From Rhodospirillales bacterium (GTDB lineage: Bacteria; Pseudomonadota; Alphaproteobacteria; Rhodospirillales; Thalassospiraceae): 64,000 nt of DNA. Each line of letters begins with the position of its first letter. Position 1 is the first letter of the stretch. Location of the stretch: assembly GCA_019634165.1 (NCBI GenBank), contig JAHQVT010000006.1, positions 248,001-312,000 of the forward strand, given 5' to 3'. The notes beneath the pieces are model-generated. The model had not been told where the DNA came from, ran no database searches, and saw only the letters and a list, made by a program, of their open reading frames with translations. The position numbers and the translations under genes are program-made. Shown piece by piece: positions 44,471 to 54,176 of this stretch.

Positions 44471-45393
44471 TACAGGTTCCCCGGCATGATCGAATAAAGC
44501 TCGCTTGGCTCAATTACCAAATCAAACAGAAGCTTCAGGCAAACTGAAAGAACCAGTAATCCAAGAAGGGCGCGCAAATGTTCGGCTTTTAGCCGTGCGC
44601 CAAACTGTGCGCCAAACTGCGCACCCACAACGCCACCAATCAAAAGCAGGATCGCCAGGGCCACGTCAACGGTTTGGGTTTGAACAGATTGAAGGAAGGT
44701 AACATTGGCGGTTACAAAAATGATCTGGAACAGTGACGTTCCAATCACAACCCCGGTCGGCATGCCCAGCAGATAAATCATTGCTGGCACCATGACGAAC
44801 CCGCCACCAACCCCCATCAAAGCGGTCAGCATCCCAACAAAAAAACCAACCAAAAGCGGGAGTAGGGCACTGATATAAAGGCCCGAGCGATAAAACCGCA
44901 TTTTAAACGGCAGGCCGTGAATATAGCTGTGCTGGTGTTTTTTGCCACGCAGGAACGTGCCGCCTTTGCGACGCGTTTTGAAAATAGCGTGGGTTGCTTC
45001 GACCAGCATCATGCCGCCAATGATCCCAAGGAAAATGACATAGCAAAGCGAAATGACCAGGTCAATTTGCCCAAGGGAGCGTAACCAGGCAAAGACCCAA
45101 ACGCCAACGGTTGAGCCAACAATGCCGCCAACCAACAGCACTAGGCCCATCTTCAAATCAACATTGCCGCGCCGCCAATGGGCAAACACACCAGATACGG
45201 ATGATGCGACAATCTGATTAGCAGCTGTTGCGACCGACACTGCAGGGGGAATACCGTAAAAAATCAAAAGCGGGGTGATCAGAAACCCACCGCCAACACC
45301 AAACAGGCCAGACAAAAAGCCTACCCCGCCGCCCAGTCCCAGAATAAGGAATATATTTACCGATATTTCGGCAATCGGGAGATAGATTTGCAT
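44470..45393 (-). CDS. TauE/SafE-family sulfite/sulfonate permease
   Basis: Inner-membrane protein of about 307 residues with eight or so helices. Duplicated family motifs are GLFGVGGGFLITPLLIFYGIPPAVSVATAANQIVASS and GVGGGFVMVPAMIYLLGMPTGVVIGTSLFQI. These proteins export sulfite, sulfoacetate or related anions. It is coupled to the TIGR02186 gene and lies opposite a TusA-type sulfur carrier, which fits sulfur handling. An upstream start adding 25 residues is open but unsupported by a ribosome-binding site. Confidence 0.87.
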   Translation of the reverse strand: MQIYLPIAEISVNIFLILGLGGGVGFLSGLFGVGGGFLITPLLIFYGIPPAVSVATAANQIVASSVSGVFAHWRRGNVDLKMGLVLLVGGIVGSTVGVWVFAWLRSLGQIDLVISLCYVIFLGIIGGMMLVEATHAIFKTRRKGGTFLRGKKHQHSYIHGLPFKMRFYRSGLYISALLPLLVGFFVGMLTALMGVGGGFVMVPAMIYLLGMPTGVVIGTSLFQIIFVTANVTFLQSVQTQTVDVALAILLLIGGVVGAQFGAQFGARLKAEHLRALLGLLVLSVCLKLLFDLVIEPSELYSIMPGNL

Positions 45394-45514
45394 CTTGGGA
45401 AGGCTAACAGCGTTTGATTGATTGTTATTATTCAGTCTAACATATTGTGCAAATGCAACAATCGCCAATTATGGCTATATCAAACTGAATTCCGTTTTTT
45501 TTATAAGGTCGTTC

Positions 45515-45766
45515 ATGACGTCATCTTCAAGGGATACCTTCGATCTAATTCTTGATGCGCGAGGGTTGATATGCCCAATGCCAGTCCTTAAGGCAAAGAA
45601 ATCTCTGCGCGATGTGCCAGATGGCGGCATTTTGAAAGTGTTGGCAACAGATCCGGGGTCGGTTGCCGATATGAAGGCTTTCTGCGAGATGACGGGGAAT
45701 CGGTTGCTATCATCCGAACATGAAGAGGGTGTTTTTATTTATTGTATCGAAAAGTCCGGGCAATAG
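45515..45766 (+). CDS. TusA-family sulfur carrier protein
   Basis: 83-residue protein with the family core LDARGLICPMPVLKAKKSL, where the cysteine of CPMP carries persulfide sulfur. The C-terminal GVFIYCIEK adds a second cysteine. The ATG at 45515 has AAGG eight bases upstream. It is divergent from the TauE/TIGR02186 pair, suggesting shared sulfur metabolism; it may act in thiolation or sulfur relay rather than only tRNA modification. Confidence 0.9.
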   Translation: MTSSSRDTFDLILDARGLICPMPVLKAKKSLRDVPDGGILKVLATDPGSVADMKAFCEMTGNRLLSSEHEEGVFIYCIEKSGQ

Positions 45767-45848
45767 AAGCAGGGCCTGATTAGCGTTGGCCGCTAGCTTT
45801 TTATGCATGACGCAAATTCATTTTCTTTAGCAGCAAAGAGTTTTTCCG

Positions 45849-46331
45849 ATGCCAGACGTCGCCCATCGCCTGAACTGGATCACGTGCCGGTTCGATGACA
45901 TGTCACCCCATCAGGTTTATAGCCTGCTTAAATTGCGTCAGCAGATATTCATCATCGAACAGGAATGCATCTTCCCGGAGATCGATGGGCTTGATCCAGT
46001 ATGTCTGCATGTTCTTGCGTTGGATGGAGACGAGGTTTTAGCCGCGGCACGCATTGTAGGGCCGGGACTTGACCCGGACCATGTCGAGCAAGGTGACCGC
46101 CCCGCGATTGGCCGGGTCGTGACAAGCGAGGTTTTGCGTGGGCAGGGGATTGGTCGCGAATTAATGTCGCTGGCCATTGAAACCTGTGAACAGGATTTTG
46201 CCGGTAAGCCGATCTACTTGAATGCGCAGCTTTACCTTCGGGGGCTTTATCAAAGTCTTGGCTTTGTGCAATTTGGCGATGAATATGACGAGGATGGTAT
46301 TGCACATATCTCGATGGAACGCCCAGCGTAG
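45849..46331 (+). CDS. ElaA-type GNAT acetyltransferase
   Basis: 160-residue acetyltransferase of the ElaA subgroup. The N-terminal YSLLKLRQQIFIIEQECIFPEIDGLDPVCLHVLA and IGRVVTSEVLRGQGIGRELM (acetyl-CoA loop RGQGIG) are diagnostic. The C-terminal YQSLGFVQFGDEYDEDGIAHISME completes the family pattern. Target unknown. Confidence 0.88.
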   Translation: MPDVAHRLNWITCRFDDMSPHQVYSLLKLRQQIFIIEQECIFPEIDGLDPVCLHVLALDGDEVLAAARIVGPGLDPDHVEQGDRPAIGRVVTSEVLRGQGIGRELMSLAIETCEQDFAGKPIYLNAQLYLRGLYQSLGFVQFGDEYDEDGIAHISMERPA

Positions 46332-46373
46332 CAGCAGGACGTTCCAAGCGGCTTAAGTGATTTTTATTGCGGA

Positions 46374-47780
46374 TTAGCGTAAGCCCGTAGTTGCCATGCC
46401 GGTAAAGAATTCAAGCTGCCAGTTCATGTCATCTTCGCTTAGCGGATAATTATTGCCGTTGCGCGGATTAAGCGTCTGACTAGGCGGGACGTGACCAAGC
46501 TTAACTTGAATTTTTACGGCCAAGTCAGCGGGGAGACCTGCTTTCCATGCCAATGAAACTACACCTTTGGCTGAATGGGTGTTAAGCACCTTGGTAACAG
46601 CTTCTGGCGGAATACCGGCCAAAACGGACAGGGCCGCACGGGCAAATTTCACATCATTAGCGGCCAATGCTTTGGCAACTTCTTTGTCTGTAAGCTTTTT
46701 CTTGGCATGAAGGGCAAGGGCCTTTTCATAGGCGGGCTCACCTTCCTCTTCTTCGCCATCTTCTGCTGCCGCAGTTTTCCCAGATGAGGCAGCATCGGTT
46801 TTAGCACCTTTATCTGCTTTTGCAGATGTGTCGGCTTTTTTGCCTTTTTGCGATTTAGGATCGGCTGCCGCTTCATCGCGCTTTTCAAATTCACCCGATG
46901 CGATACGGCGCTGAACGACTTCGCGAACGGCTTCTAGCTGATCCTTTTTAAGGTCTTTGCGCCGTTCCAGCACGCTTATCAGGTTTTCGGCAACAAATCG
47001 GGCCAGTTTACCTGCTGCTGTTGGCGGCAATTTCGGGCGTTCTACCAATGGCTCATGCCATTCCGGATAATCTGGTGCCCGGTCGATCAACTGATCAAGG
47101 GTTTCTTCACGGATTTGGGCAGATTTATTACCCAAAAGGTGGGAAATGGCGTCTTTGTCACTGCTTGCTGCAATGGCATCGGCAAGTTTCTCGCCGACAT
47201 CGCGACGGCGCGAAACGAAGCTTAGCGCACCGCGGCCAGAGGCACCGTCGATGATTTCAAGAAGGTCATCTTCGCTGAGCACTGGGGAATATTGCAGGAC
47301 CGGGCCGCAAACGACACTTTCGGCGTCACGGGCAAGTTGCTGAATGATTGGTTGCGGGGCTTCTGCAATGTCTTTGAGCGTTTCCGAAATTACCTGACGC
47401 ACGTGGACAGCCTGATCTCGGGCAAGCTTGTCAAGCGCCTCGTAGGTCATGCGTCGCAGTTTATCGGTTTCATTCGGCGTCAAGCCGGCTGAAAGATGGG
47501 CAATCTTTTCAGCAAGACTTCCGCGAACGCTGTCATCGGTGTCATCGGTTAGTAGGACATCTGCCTGAACTGGTGTTGCTTCGTTGGCAGCAATATGGCG
47601 ACGTACTGAAGAATCGTTATCAGAAGCTAGGAAATAAAGGATTTCAGGGCGCGTATCATGGCGCTGGGCCAGCTTGCCACGAACGTCGGCATCCGGGCTT
47701 CCTGCCATTTCCTTGGCTTCGTCATAGGTGATTGGGGTTTCGCGCCGTTTGGTAAATACCCGCTGCAAAAATCCCTTCAT
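46374..47780 (-). CDS. DUF2336 protein with HEAT-like repeats
   Basis: 468 residues. The first 280 have the helical-repeat pattern of DUF2336 (YDEAKEMAGSPDADVRGKLAQRHDTRPEILYFLASDNDSSVRRHIAANEATP). A Lys/Ala/Glu-rich linker (about 305-350) joins a second helical part (ALHAKKKLTDKEVAKALAANDVKFARAALSVLAGI). Function is unknown for the family; proteins like this often sit by motility or signalling genes in alphaproteobacteria. It is the last gene of the run after the GGDEF and EAL genes, 12 bases after the GGDEF gene. Confidence 0.8.
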   Translation of the reverse strand: MKGFLQRVFTKRRETPITYDEAKEMAGSPDADVRGKLAQRHDTRPEILYFLASDNDSSVRRHIAANEATPVQADVLLTDDTDDSVRGSLAEKIAHLSAGLTPNETDKLRRMTYEALDKLARDQAVHVRQVISETLKDIAEAPQPIIQQLARDAESVVCGPVLQYSPVLSEDDLLEIIDGASGRGALSFVSRRRDVGEKLADAIAASSDKDAISHLLGNKSAQIREETLDQLIDRAPDYPEWHEPLVERPKLPPTAAGKLARFVAENLISVLERRKDLKKDQLEAVREVVQRRIASGEFEKRDEAAADPKSQKGKKADTSAKADKGAKTDAASSGKTAAAEDGEEEEGEPAYEKALALHAKKKLTDKEVAKALAANDVKFARAALSVLAGIPPEAVTKVLNTHSAKGVVSLAWKAGLPADLAVKIQVKLGHVPPSQTLNPRNGNNYPLSEDDMNWQLEFFTGMATTGLR

Positions 47781-47792
47781 CGGGCATTCCTC

Positions 47793-49529
47793 CTAATCTT
47801 CGATCTTTGCCGGATCAACTGATCCGGGTGCGGCCGCGATGCCAAAACGACCTTTGCCATGTTTCTTGACCTGATACATGGTTTGATCTGCGCGTTGTAC
47901 AAGGTGCTGGAGGTCTTCATTCGAAGCAGGTTCGTAAACAGCGATGCCTACTGATATGCCCAACGGGTGTTCCTTGTCACCGGAATACTTCGTAAGGATA
48001 GCGCTTTCTTTCATAAGCACCTTTGCACGTCGTGATGCCGCGTCAACATCTGCGCCTTCAAGCCATAAGACGAATTCATCACCACCCAAGCGGGCAACAA
48101 GGTCTGCCGGGCGCACGTTTTCTTGAAGAACCTGTGTCAGGGCAAGAATGGCCTCATCTCCGGTTTGGTGACCGTGGATGTCGTTGACCAGTTTAAAGTT
48201 ATCCATATCGACATACATCAGCGAAGCTGGCTCTGCTTCGCGCTGCAAACGGCTATGACGACGTTTGAGTTCTTCAAAGAACGCACGGCGGTTCAAAAGT
48301 CCCGTCATACCATCAGTACGCGACAGGGTCAGGATGCGTTCATGCTGTATTGCTTGTTCAATTGCGATGCCGACTTGATCTGAAACTTCGGTCATGATCG
48401 CACGTTCGCCGTCGGTGGGTTCCGGGTGATCGGCGTCAAACATAAAGATCACCGCACCATTATTGCGCTGATGGTAATGGCAGCGCAGAGCGAAAATACG
48501 GTATTCGCCGATTTGGGCATCGAATGTTTCGCCAGAAGCGCGCAGCTTTTCAAGCGCCTGCTTGGCAATTTCGTTGGCTTCTTTGCTTTCATCGCCAACA
48601 GAAATGTCTAGCTCGCCGGTTTCATCATTGCGTTTAAAAATCACACAGTGAGAACAGGCAAGTGCGCGCGTGCTGGCCTCGGATGCGCCTTTTAGAACCA
48701 TCAGAGGATCAATCTCGTCACGCATGGTGCGCACGATATAGGTCATCAACCGGTCACGGTTTCGCGCGGTTGCGACTTCGCTTTCGCGGCGGCGCTGTTC
48801 GGTTATGTCATGCGCAAGACCACGGGTTCCTGTCCAGCGCCCGTCACGTGAATAGACCGGGGTGGAAGACACCGACAGGCAGGCATCGTTGCCGTTTGAT
48901 CTGCGGAACCAGACCGGCACATCACGCACGGCTTTTTGACTGCGAAAGACGTGTTCACTGTCCTGATCAACGGTATCAAGCAGGAAGTTCTTTGGGGAGC
49001 GTCCAACAATATCATCGGCACGATATCCCAATGCCCCACGCGGGGAGACAAAAACAAACTTGCCCGTTTCATCCGTTTCCCAGGCAAAAGCCGATGAGAC
49101 TTCGACAATGTCACGATATCTTTGGCGTGAATCAATCAGGGCTTCGCGTAAATTGCGATCCATGCTGACATCCCGCGGCAAAATCATGACCTGATTGTTG
49201 GTGGTCGGAAGGGCGGTCAGTTCAAGTGTTGCGGTGCCGCGCTGCACTTCAAAGGTCATCATTTCAACAACCCCGCCCGGTGTGGTTAGGGTTCGGCGGA
49301 TCAGTTGATAGATTTCGGGGAACAAACCATCTCGAATGCCTTTGGCAAAACCAACTGCATTCTTATTGGCAAATAATGGAACCCCATGCGCATCCATCAC
49401 AATTACAGGGGCTTCGGCCTGCGCCATGACTTTTGGATCAAGGGCAAAAACATTTTCCTCATAGTTGGTCATCTCGTCGATTGAGTCCGCACTATGAGCG
49501 GGGGTGTTCACAGGGGGGCGAGTGGTCAT
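47793..49529 (-). CDS. PAS/GAF diguanylate cyclase
   Basis: 578 residues without membrane helices. A PAS-like segment (AEAPVIVMDAHGVPLFANKNAV) is followed by a canonical PAS (YRDIVEVSSAFAWETDETGKFVFVSPRGALGYRADDIVG), a GAF-like region (about 265-390) and a GGDEF domain. The active motif is RLGGDEF and the inhibitory site RPAD is in place, so product feedback is expected. Its ATG overlaps the stop of the EAL gene by four bases, which ties synthesis and breakdown of c-di-GMP to one transcript. Confidence 0.92.
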   Translation of the reverse strand: MTTRPPVNTPAHSADSIDEMTNYEENVFALDPKVMAQAEAPVIVMDAHGVPLFANKNAVGFAKGIRDGLFPEIYQLIRRTLTTPGGVVEMMTFEVQRGTATLELTALPTTNNQVMILPRDVSMDRNLREALIDSRQRYRDIVEVSSAFAWETDETGKFVFVSPRGALGYRADDIVGRSPKNFLLDTVDQDSEHVFRSQKAVRDVPVWFRRSNGNDACLSVSSTPVYSRDGRWTGTRGLAHDITEQRRRESEVATARNRDRLMTYIVRTMRDEIDPLMVLKGASEASTRALACSHCVIFKRNDETGELDISVGDESKEANEIAKQALEKLRASGETFDAQIGEYRIFALRCHYHQRNNGAVIFMFDADHPEPTDGERAIMTEVSDQVGIAIEQAIQHERILTLSRTDGMTGLLNRRAFFEELKRRHSRLQREAEPASLMYVDMDNFKLVNDIHGHQTGDEAILALTQVLQENVRPADLVARLGGDEFVLWLEGADVDAASRRAKVLMKESAILTKYSGDKEHPLGISVGIAVYEPASNEDLQHLVQRADQTMYQVKKHGKGRFGIAAAPGSVDPAKIED

Positions 49530-51394
49530 ACACGTCCTCCTGTTTTAGCCGAGCTATCAAGGTCTTTGTTCGACGCGTTATCCGCCGTTGCTGTGATATT
49601 CATTTTGTCGTAGCCATCATTGCTGCCGATCGTAATTGGCGGACCAAGATGGTAGCCTTGGCCATAATCAATACCCAAATCTCTTACCAATTCGTAACTG
49701 GCTTGATCATGGATCATTTCCGCAATTGTATGGATGCCAAGGTCATGACACAGAAGTGCTGTCGCTTTTAAGAAAGCACGGCCTTTGGGATTGGCAAGAG
49801 CCGTGCGCATAGCACCACCATCAAATTTGATAATGTCGACATCCAAAGCGCTTAGATATTCAAAGTTTGCTGCACCGGCACCAAAATCATCCAAACAGAT
49901 TTCATGGCCGCGTTCACGCAAGATTTGAAGGCCGTTATTAACATCGGTCAAACCACGGATGCGCGATGTTTCGGTGACTTCAAATAGCACCCGACTTGGC
50001 GCGATTTCATACTGATCAAGAAGGTCAGCAAGGGCGGGAAGAAAGCCGGTTTGTTCAAGTGAGTGCCCCGAAAGGTTTACTGCAACGGGGTAGGGAATAT
50101 TGTGTGTAGCGTCGCGCAAATGGTCCAGAACCTTGCTGCACATCGCCAGATCAAATTCAGTGATCAGTCCGGTGCCTTCGGCAAAGTGAATGATCTGATC
50201 AACCGCAAGTGGGCTGTTGCCAATGTTGAACCGTGCAAGGGCCTCGAAATGGTGCATTTCCTGACTATGCAGGTGAACGATTGGCTGAAGTGCGACGGCA
50301 AATGATCCGTTTTCAACGATTTCGCGGAATGCGCGCACGGATTTGAGCGTTTCGTGAATTAAATGCGGCAGACTGGCCGAAAGTCGGGCTGCGGTAACGT
50401 CGTTTTGCGCTTTGCGCTGCATCCGGTTTAAGGCGTATGCCACGGCGCGTGTCAGGTTCGTTTCGCGATCATTTTCGTCATGTGCTGTGTCAAAATGATG
50501 GATGTTGCGCGCACTTTCATAGTCACTTCCAAATAGATCAGTCTTGTCAGAACGTTTCGCATTTTGCTCAGACGATGGTGCACTATTGGTCAAGGAAACC
50601 AAACCATCATGGGGTTCGTCCTGCACGGGTTCTTCAAGATCGGCGCGTAATGCAGATGCATAAGCAACAATACGCCGTTCAAGTTCGATCATTGGTTCGT
50701 CAACGGGATGAATTTGCGTTGTTTTATGTGATTGAGTTTGAGTTTGCGTGCCACTGATCGGAATTGGTGCGAATTGTTTCGCACCAATTCCGATCAGGCG
50801 GGCGAGTTCGTTGGTGGCAGCTGTTTCTGCTTGTGACCGTGAAGCGGCCAAGTTTTCAAGCACCACCAGTGCTTCACTGTGATAGGAGGCTGCTGCCTTA
50901 TCGGTCAATGTTGCCGTATGGCGAGTTTCGGCGTTCTGATTTTGGCGAATGACGGCGTTTTGTAGAATAATTCGGTCTATGCCAGAACGGGCACGTGGGC
51001 GAATGGCGCGGTGACGGGCTGCTATATAGTAGCGACTTGATGGGTCGGCGATCATATAGCCGCTAAGCGACAGTGGGACGGATTCTTGAAGGGGACTGCC
51101 GTCGGCGTCAAAAAGCTGAAAATCCAGATCAAGTTCTTCAAGCCGTTTCATGCCATTGCTTGTGTGCAGGTAGGCACGCAGCAAAGGACGTTCTGATTTT
51201 ACAACAATCTTTTCAAGTGCTTCACCAATCAATCGGTCCGGTGTGCATCCCATCAGGCTTTCGGTCGCACCAGCGACAAACAGGATATAGCCGTTTTCAT
51301 CGACTTCAAGCAGCATGTCTGCCCAGCAGAAAGCCATGGCCGCCAAAAGGTCTTGGTCATTTGTTTCCGCAGAATAGCCAGAGCTGTCTGTCAT
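49526..51394 (-). CDS. PAS-EAL c-di-GMP phosphodiesterase
   Basis: 622 residues. An N-terminal PAS-like domain (MLLEVDENGYILFVAGATESLMG) is followed by a long low-order region (about 150-320) and an EAL domain (about 350-590). Catalytic features are present: FEALARF, VNLSGHS, FEVTET, DDFG, IIKFDG, IAEM and YGQGYHLGPP. The loop after DDFG reads AGAANFEYL rather than TGYSS. It is the first gene of EAL-GGDEF-DUF2336. Confidence 0.9.
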   Translation of the reverse strand: MTDSSGYSAETNDQDLLAAMAFCWADMLLEVDENGYILFVAGATESLMGCTPDRLIGEALEKIVVKSERPLLRAYLHTSNGMKRLEELDLDFQLFDADGSPLQESVPLSLSGYMIADPSSRYYIAARHRAIRPRARSGIDRIILQNAVIRQNQNAETRHTATLTDKAAASYHSEALVVLENLAASRSQAETAATNELARLIGIGAKQFAPIPISGTQTQTQSHKTTQIHPVDEPMIELERRIVAYASALRADLEEPVQDEPHDGLVSLTNSAPSSEQNAKRSDKTDLFGSDYESARNIHHFDTAHDENDRETNLTRAVAYALNRMQRKAQNDVTAARLSASLPHLIHETLKSVRAFREIVENGSFAVALQPIVHLHSQEMHHFEALARFNIGNSPLAVDQIIHFAEGTGLITEFDLAMCSKVLDHLRDATHNIPYPVAVNLSGHSLEQTGFLPALADLLDQYEIAPSRVLFEVTETSRIRGLTDVNNGLQILRERGHEICLDDFGAGAANFEYLSALDVDIIKFDGGAMRTALANPKGRAFLKATALLCHDLGIHTIAEMIHDQASYELVRDLGIDYGQGYHLGPPITIGSNDGYDKMNITATADNASNKDLDSSAKTGGRV

Positions 51395-51901
51395 TTGTGA
51401 ACCGTCATTTAAAGCTGCCTGATCTTCATGTGCTTCAGTGGTCGCTATCTATATCAATTGGCGATCTTACTAAGGATATGAAGGATTTGCACTTGATATG
51501 CCAAAAAAAACAGCCCCGTATCTGTTCTTAAGTTACCGGGCTTGGGAAAACGACGGTTTAGAGGGGCAAAACACGTTCGGTATCTGGCATGATATCAGGC
51601 TTTTTGATCATGTTTTCCAATTAATAAAATAGTATTCTAATATAGTTGCGTTCACAGATTGTTATGTGCGCGATGTAAAGGATGGTGAAAATTGTTCTCG
51701 AAGGCCTCCAATTGTGGCGGTGCTTACTGCAGAGTAGCTGCATGTGTTCCTGTTTATGCTCCAGAGCCTTTGCTGAATTTAGGTGTTAAAGGTTGCAGTT
51801 TTTAGATTTCATCTATCAACTATAGGTTATGGTTGTCGTGTGGGCTTTTGATATCCAAGGTGTTGCCTTTGCGGCGGGTCTCATGAGAAAACGGGGTAGA
51901 T
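51395..51901. other. AT-rich intergenic region, no gene seen
   Basis: About 500 bases between the divergent EAL and amine oxidase genes. It is visibly AT-rich, most strongly near 51600-51660. No frame has coding character. It presumably holds both promoters; no clear operator was found. Confidence 0.5.
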
Positions 51902-53281
51902 ATGCTGAACCGAAACATCAATCGCCGCCATTTTATCAAATCTTTTCTGATGGCGAGTGGGGCGATTGCGCTGACATCGCGGATTGCCATAAGGAGTGCG
52001 CACGCGCTTGAAAATGTCTCGGTGTTGGTTGTTGGTGCTGGAATAGCAGGATTGGGGGCGGCACATATGTTGCGCCAACATGGTGCAAGCGTAACCGTGT
52101 TGGAAGCCAAACCCCATATAGGTGGGCGGTTGCTTACCGATTGGTCTATGGGGGCGCCCTTCGAAGTTGGGGCAGGTTGGATCCACGGGCCATCGTCTGA
52201 TAACCCGACGAAGCAATTGGCCGATGCCGTTGGCGCAAAATATGTCGTCACAGATGATGAAAACGCCACATATTTCGATCTGGACGGATACGAATATGAT
52301 GATGACGAGGTCGAGCGCATTGTTGATGCTTGGGAAGCGGTTCTAGATCATATCGACAATAACTATGAAGCGAATGATCCGCGTAGCTTGGTGCAGGCAA
52401 TTAAGGATTACCGTCCGGCTTACCTAAGTGATCCTGCCATCATGTGGGCTTTCTCAGCATATACTGAGTTTTCGAAGGGTGGCGCGATCGAGAAACTTTC
52501 AGCACCACTTTTCAATTGGGATTCTGCATTTGATGGTGCGGATGTGGTTGTTACAACCGGATATGATGAAATATTAAAGCCGCTGGCAGATAGGATTGAT
52601 ATCAAGTTATCGCTGAATGTAACGTCGATTAACTATGAAGATGACGATCAAATTGTTGTTCAGACCGATAAGGGTACGTTTGAGGCAGACTATTGTATTT
52701 GTACTGTTCCCCTTGGCGTTCTAAAGGCCAACAAGATCAAGTTTCAGCCAGGGCTTCCAAGTGATTACAAAGCATCAATTAAGAAGCTTGGTTTTGGCAG
52801 TGTCACCAAATTGGCCCTTAAGTTCGAAGAGCCGTTCTGGGATATTGAAACCCAGTATTTTGGGATGACAACTGAACCAAAAGGCCGTTGGAATTACTGG
52901 CTGAATTACCGAACATTTTCTGATGAAAACATTTTGTTGGGGTTGAGTGTCGGCGATTATGCGCTTGAAGCGGATCGCATGTCGGATCAGGAAATGGTCG
53001 AGGATGCACTCGATGTTTTACGCAATGTTTGGGAAGATGATGTTGAGGAACCAATAGAGGTTCTGACGACCCATTGGGCAACCGATCCCTTTACGCTGGG
53101 CGCATATAGTTTCCCAATGCCTGGGAGCAGCATGTCAGATTTTGACGATTTGGGGGACCCAATAGATGATCGTTTGATCCTGGCAGGAGAGCATACAATT
53201 TTTGACTATGCCGGTACGACGCATGGGGCCTATATGACGGGTCTTCGTGCCGCTGAATTCATCATTGACGAAGAATCATAG
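51902..53281 (+). CDS. Exported flavin amine oxidase (polyamine oxidase-like)
   Basis: FAD enzyme of 459 residues that oxidises amines. The N-terminus NINRRHFIKSFLMASGAIALTS is a twin-arginine-type signal, cut near AHALE, so it acts in the periplasm. The FAD-binding fingerprint is VLVVGAGIAGLGAAHMLRQHGASVTVLEA, with GGRLLT after it and the C-terminal LILAGEHTIFDYAGTTHGAYMTGLRAAE. The gene is clearly more AT-rich than its neighbours, which hints at acquisition by transfer. No terminator is obvious. Confidence 0.87.
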   Translation: MLNRNINRRHFIKSFLMASGAIALTSRIAIRSAHALENVSVLVVGAGIAGLGAAHMLRQHGASVTVLEAKPHIGGRLLTDWSMGAPFEVGAGWIHGPSSDNPTKQLADAVGAKYVVTDDENATYFDLDGYEYDDDEVERIVDAWEAVLDHIDNNYEANDPRSLVQAIKDYRPAYLSDPAIMWAFSAYTEFSKGGAIEKLSAPLFNWDSAFDGADVVVTTGYDEILKPLADRIDIKLSLNVTSINYEDDDQIVVQTDKGTFEADYCICTVPLGVLKANKIKFQPGLPSDYKASIKKLGFGSVTKLALKFEEPFWDIETQYFGMTTEPKGRWNYWLNYRTFSDENILLGLSVGDYALEADRMSDQEMVEDALDVLRNVWEDDVEEPIEVLTTHWATDPFTLGAYSFPMPGSSMSDFDDLGDPIDDRLILAGEHTIFDYAGTTHGAYMTGLRAAEFIIDEES

Positions 53282-53334
53282 GGACTTTTTATGACGCGCG
53301 AGGGCGCTGCAATCATAACACCACGTAGTTAAGC

Positions 53335-54054
53335 TTAAGCCGCGTCGTGGTTGGATTTGCGGGTTTCTGTGGTGCTTAGGGCTGCATGTTTGTTGCTATA
53401 CATCGCTTCATCGGCAGCACGGATCAGATCGGCAATATCGCTTTTGGCATTGTAAACGGTGTAGCCAAAACTTGCCTTGATACGAAGTGGCTTGCCCTGC
53501 CAGATCAGTGGGAAACGTGCAGTTGCATGTTGTAATTGATCTATGCGTTTTTCTGCTGCGTCCGGGCTGCTGCCTGTCATCAGGATGGCAAATTCATCAC
53601 CGCCAAAGCGTGCGACATAGTCATCTGATCGTGTATGGGTGCGCAGGTTTTGGCCAAAGTGGCGCAAAACAGCATCGCCGGCCGCGTGACCATGAACGTC
53701 ATTGATTTGCTTAAACCCGTCAAGATCGGCGATGACCATAAGGCCACGTTCAGCATTTCGGGCTGCGCGCGCAAGTGCTTCGCGGGTGCGGCGCATGAAG
53801 CCGCGACGGTTATAAAGCCCGGTGAGTTCGTCGGTTTCGACCATCAGTTCGAGTTGGCGAATTCGATTCTGCTGTTGATCAAGGCGTGTTTGCATGTCAC
53901 GGGCCAAATCGACCAGCGTCGATAACGCATTGCTTTGTTCAGATTCCTCTGTCGCGCGATTGTTAATCGCTGTTTGCTGCTGAAAATCAGCGGCCAGTTC
54001 CATAAGCAAATCTATCTGCGACTTTTCCATGGGCTGTCTTGTAACCAATGACAT
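53335..54054 (-). CDS. Diguanylate cyclase with coiled-coil N-terminus
   Basis: 239-residue cytosolic protein. About 75 residues of probable coiled coil (LVDLARDMQTRLDQQQNRIRQLELMVETDELTG) lead into a GGDEF domain with active motif FGGDEF and inhibitory site RSDD. No sensor domain is present, so activity may be set by dimer contact or partners. Start may be this ATG or the Met eight codons later. Confidence 0.9.
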   Translation of the reverse strand: MSLVTRQPMEKSQIDLLMELAADFQQQTAINNRATEESEQSNALSTLVDLARDMQTRLDQQQNRIRQLELMVETDELTGLYNRRGFMRRTREALARAARNAERGLMVIADLDGFKQINDVHGHAAGDAVLRHFGQNLRTHTRSDDYVARFGGDEFAILMTGSSPDAAEKRIDQLQHATARFPLIWQGKPLRIKASFGYTVYNAKSDIADLIRAADEAMYSNKHAALSTTETRKSNHDAA

Positions 54055-54176
54055 TGTATGGTGAAACCCTTAAAAGGATACATACCCTTGTAGCTTTAAT
54101 GGCGTTACAAGAACATTAACGCGGCACGAAAGAATTTGTGTTCAAAGAGAATCGTTCACGCATAGGAGAACGACTA

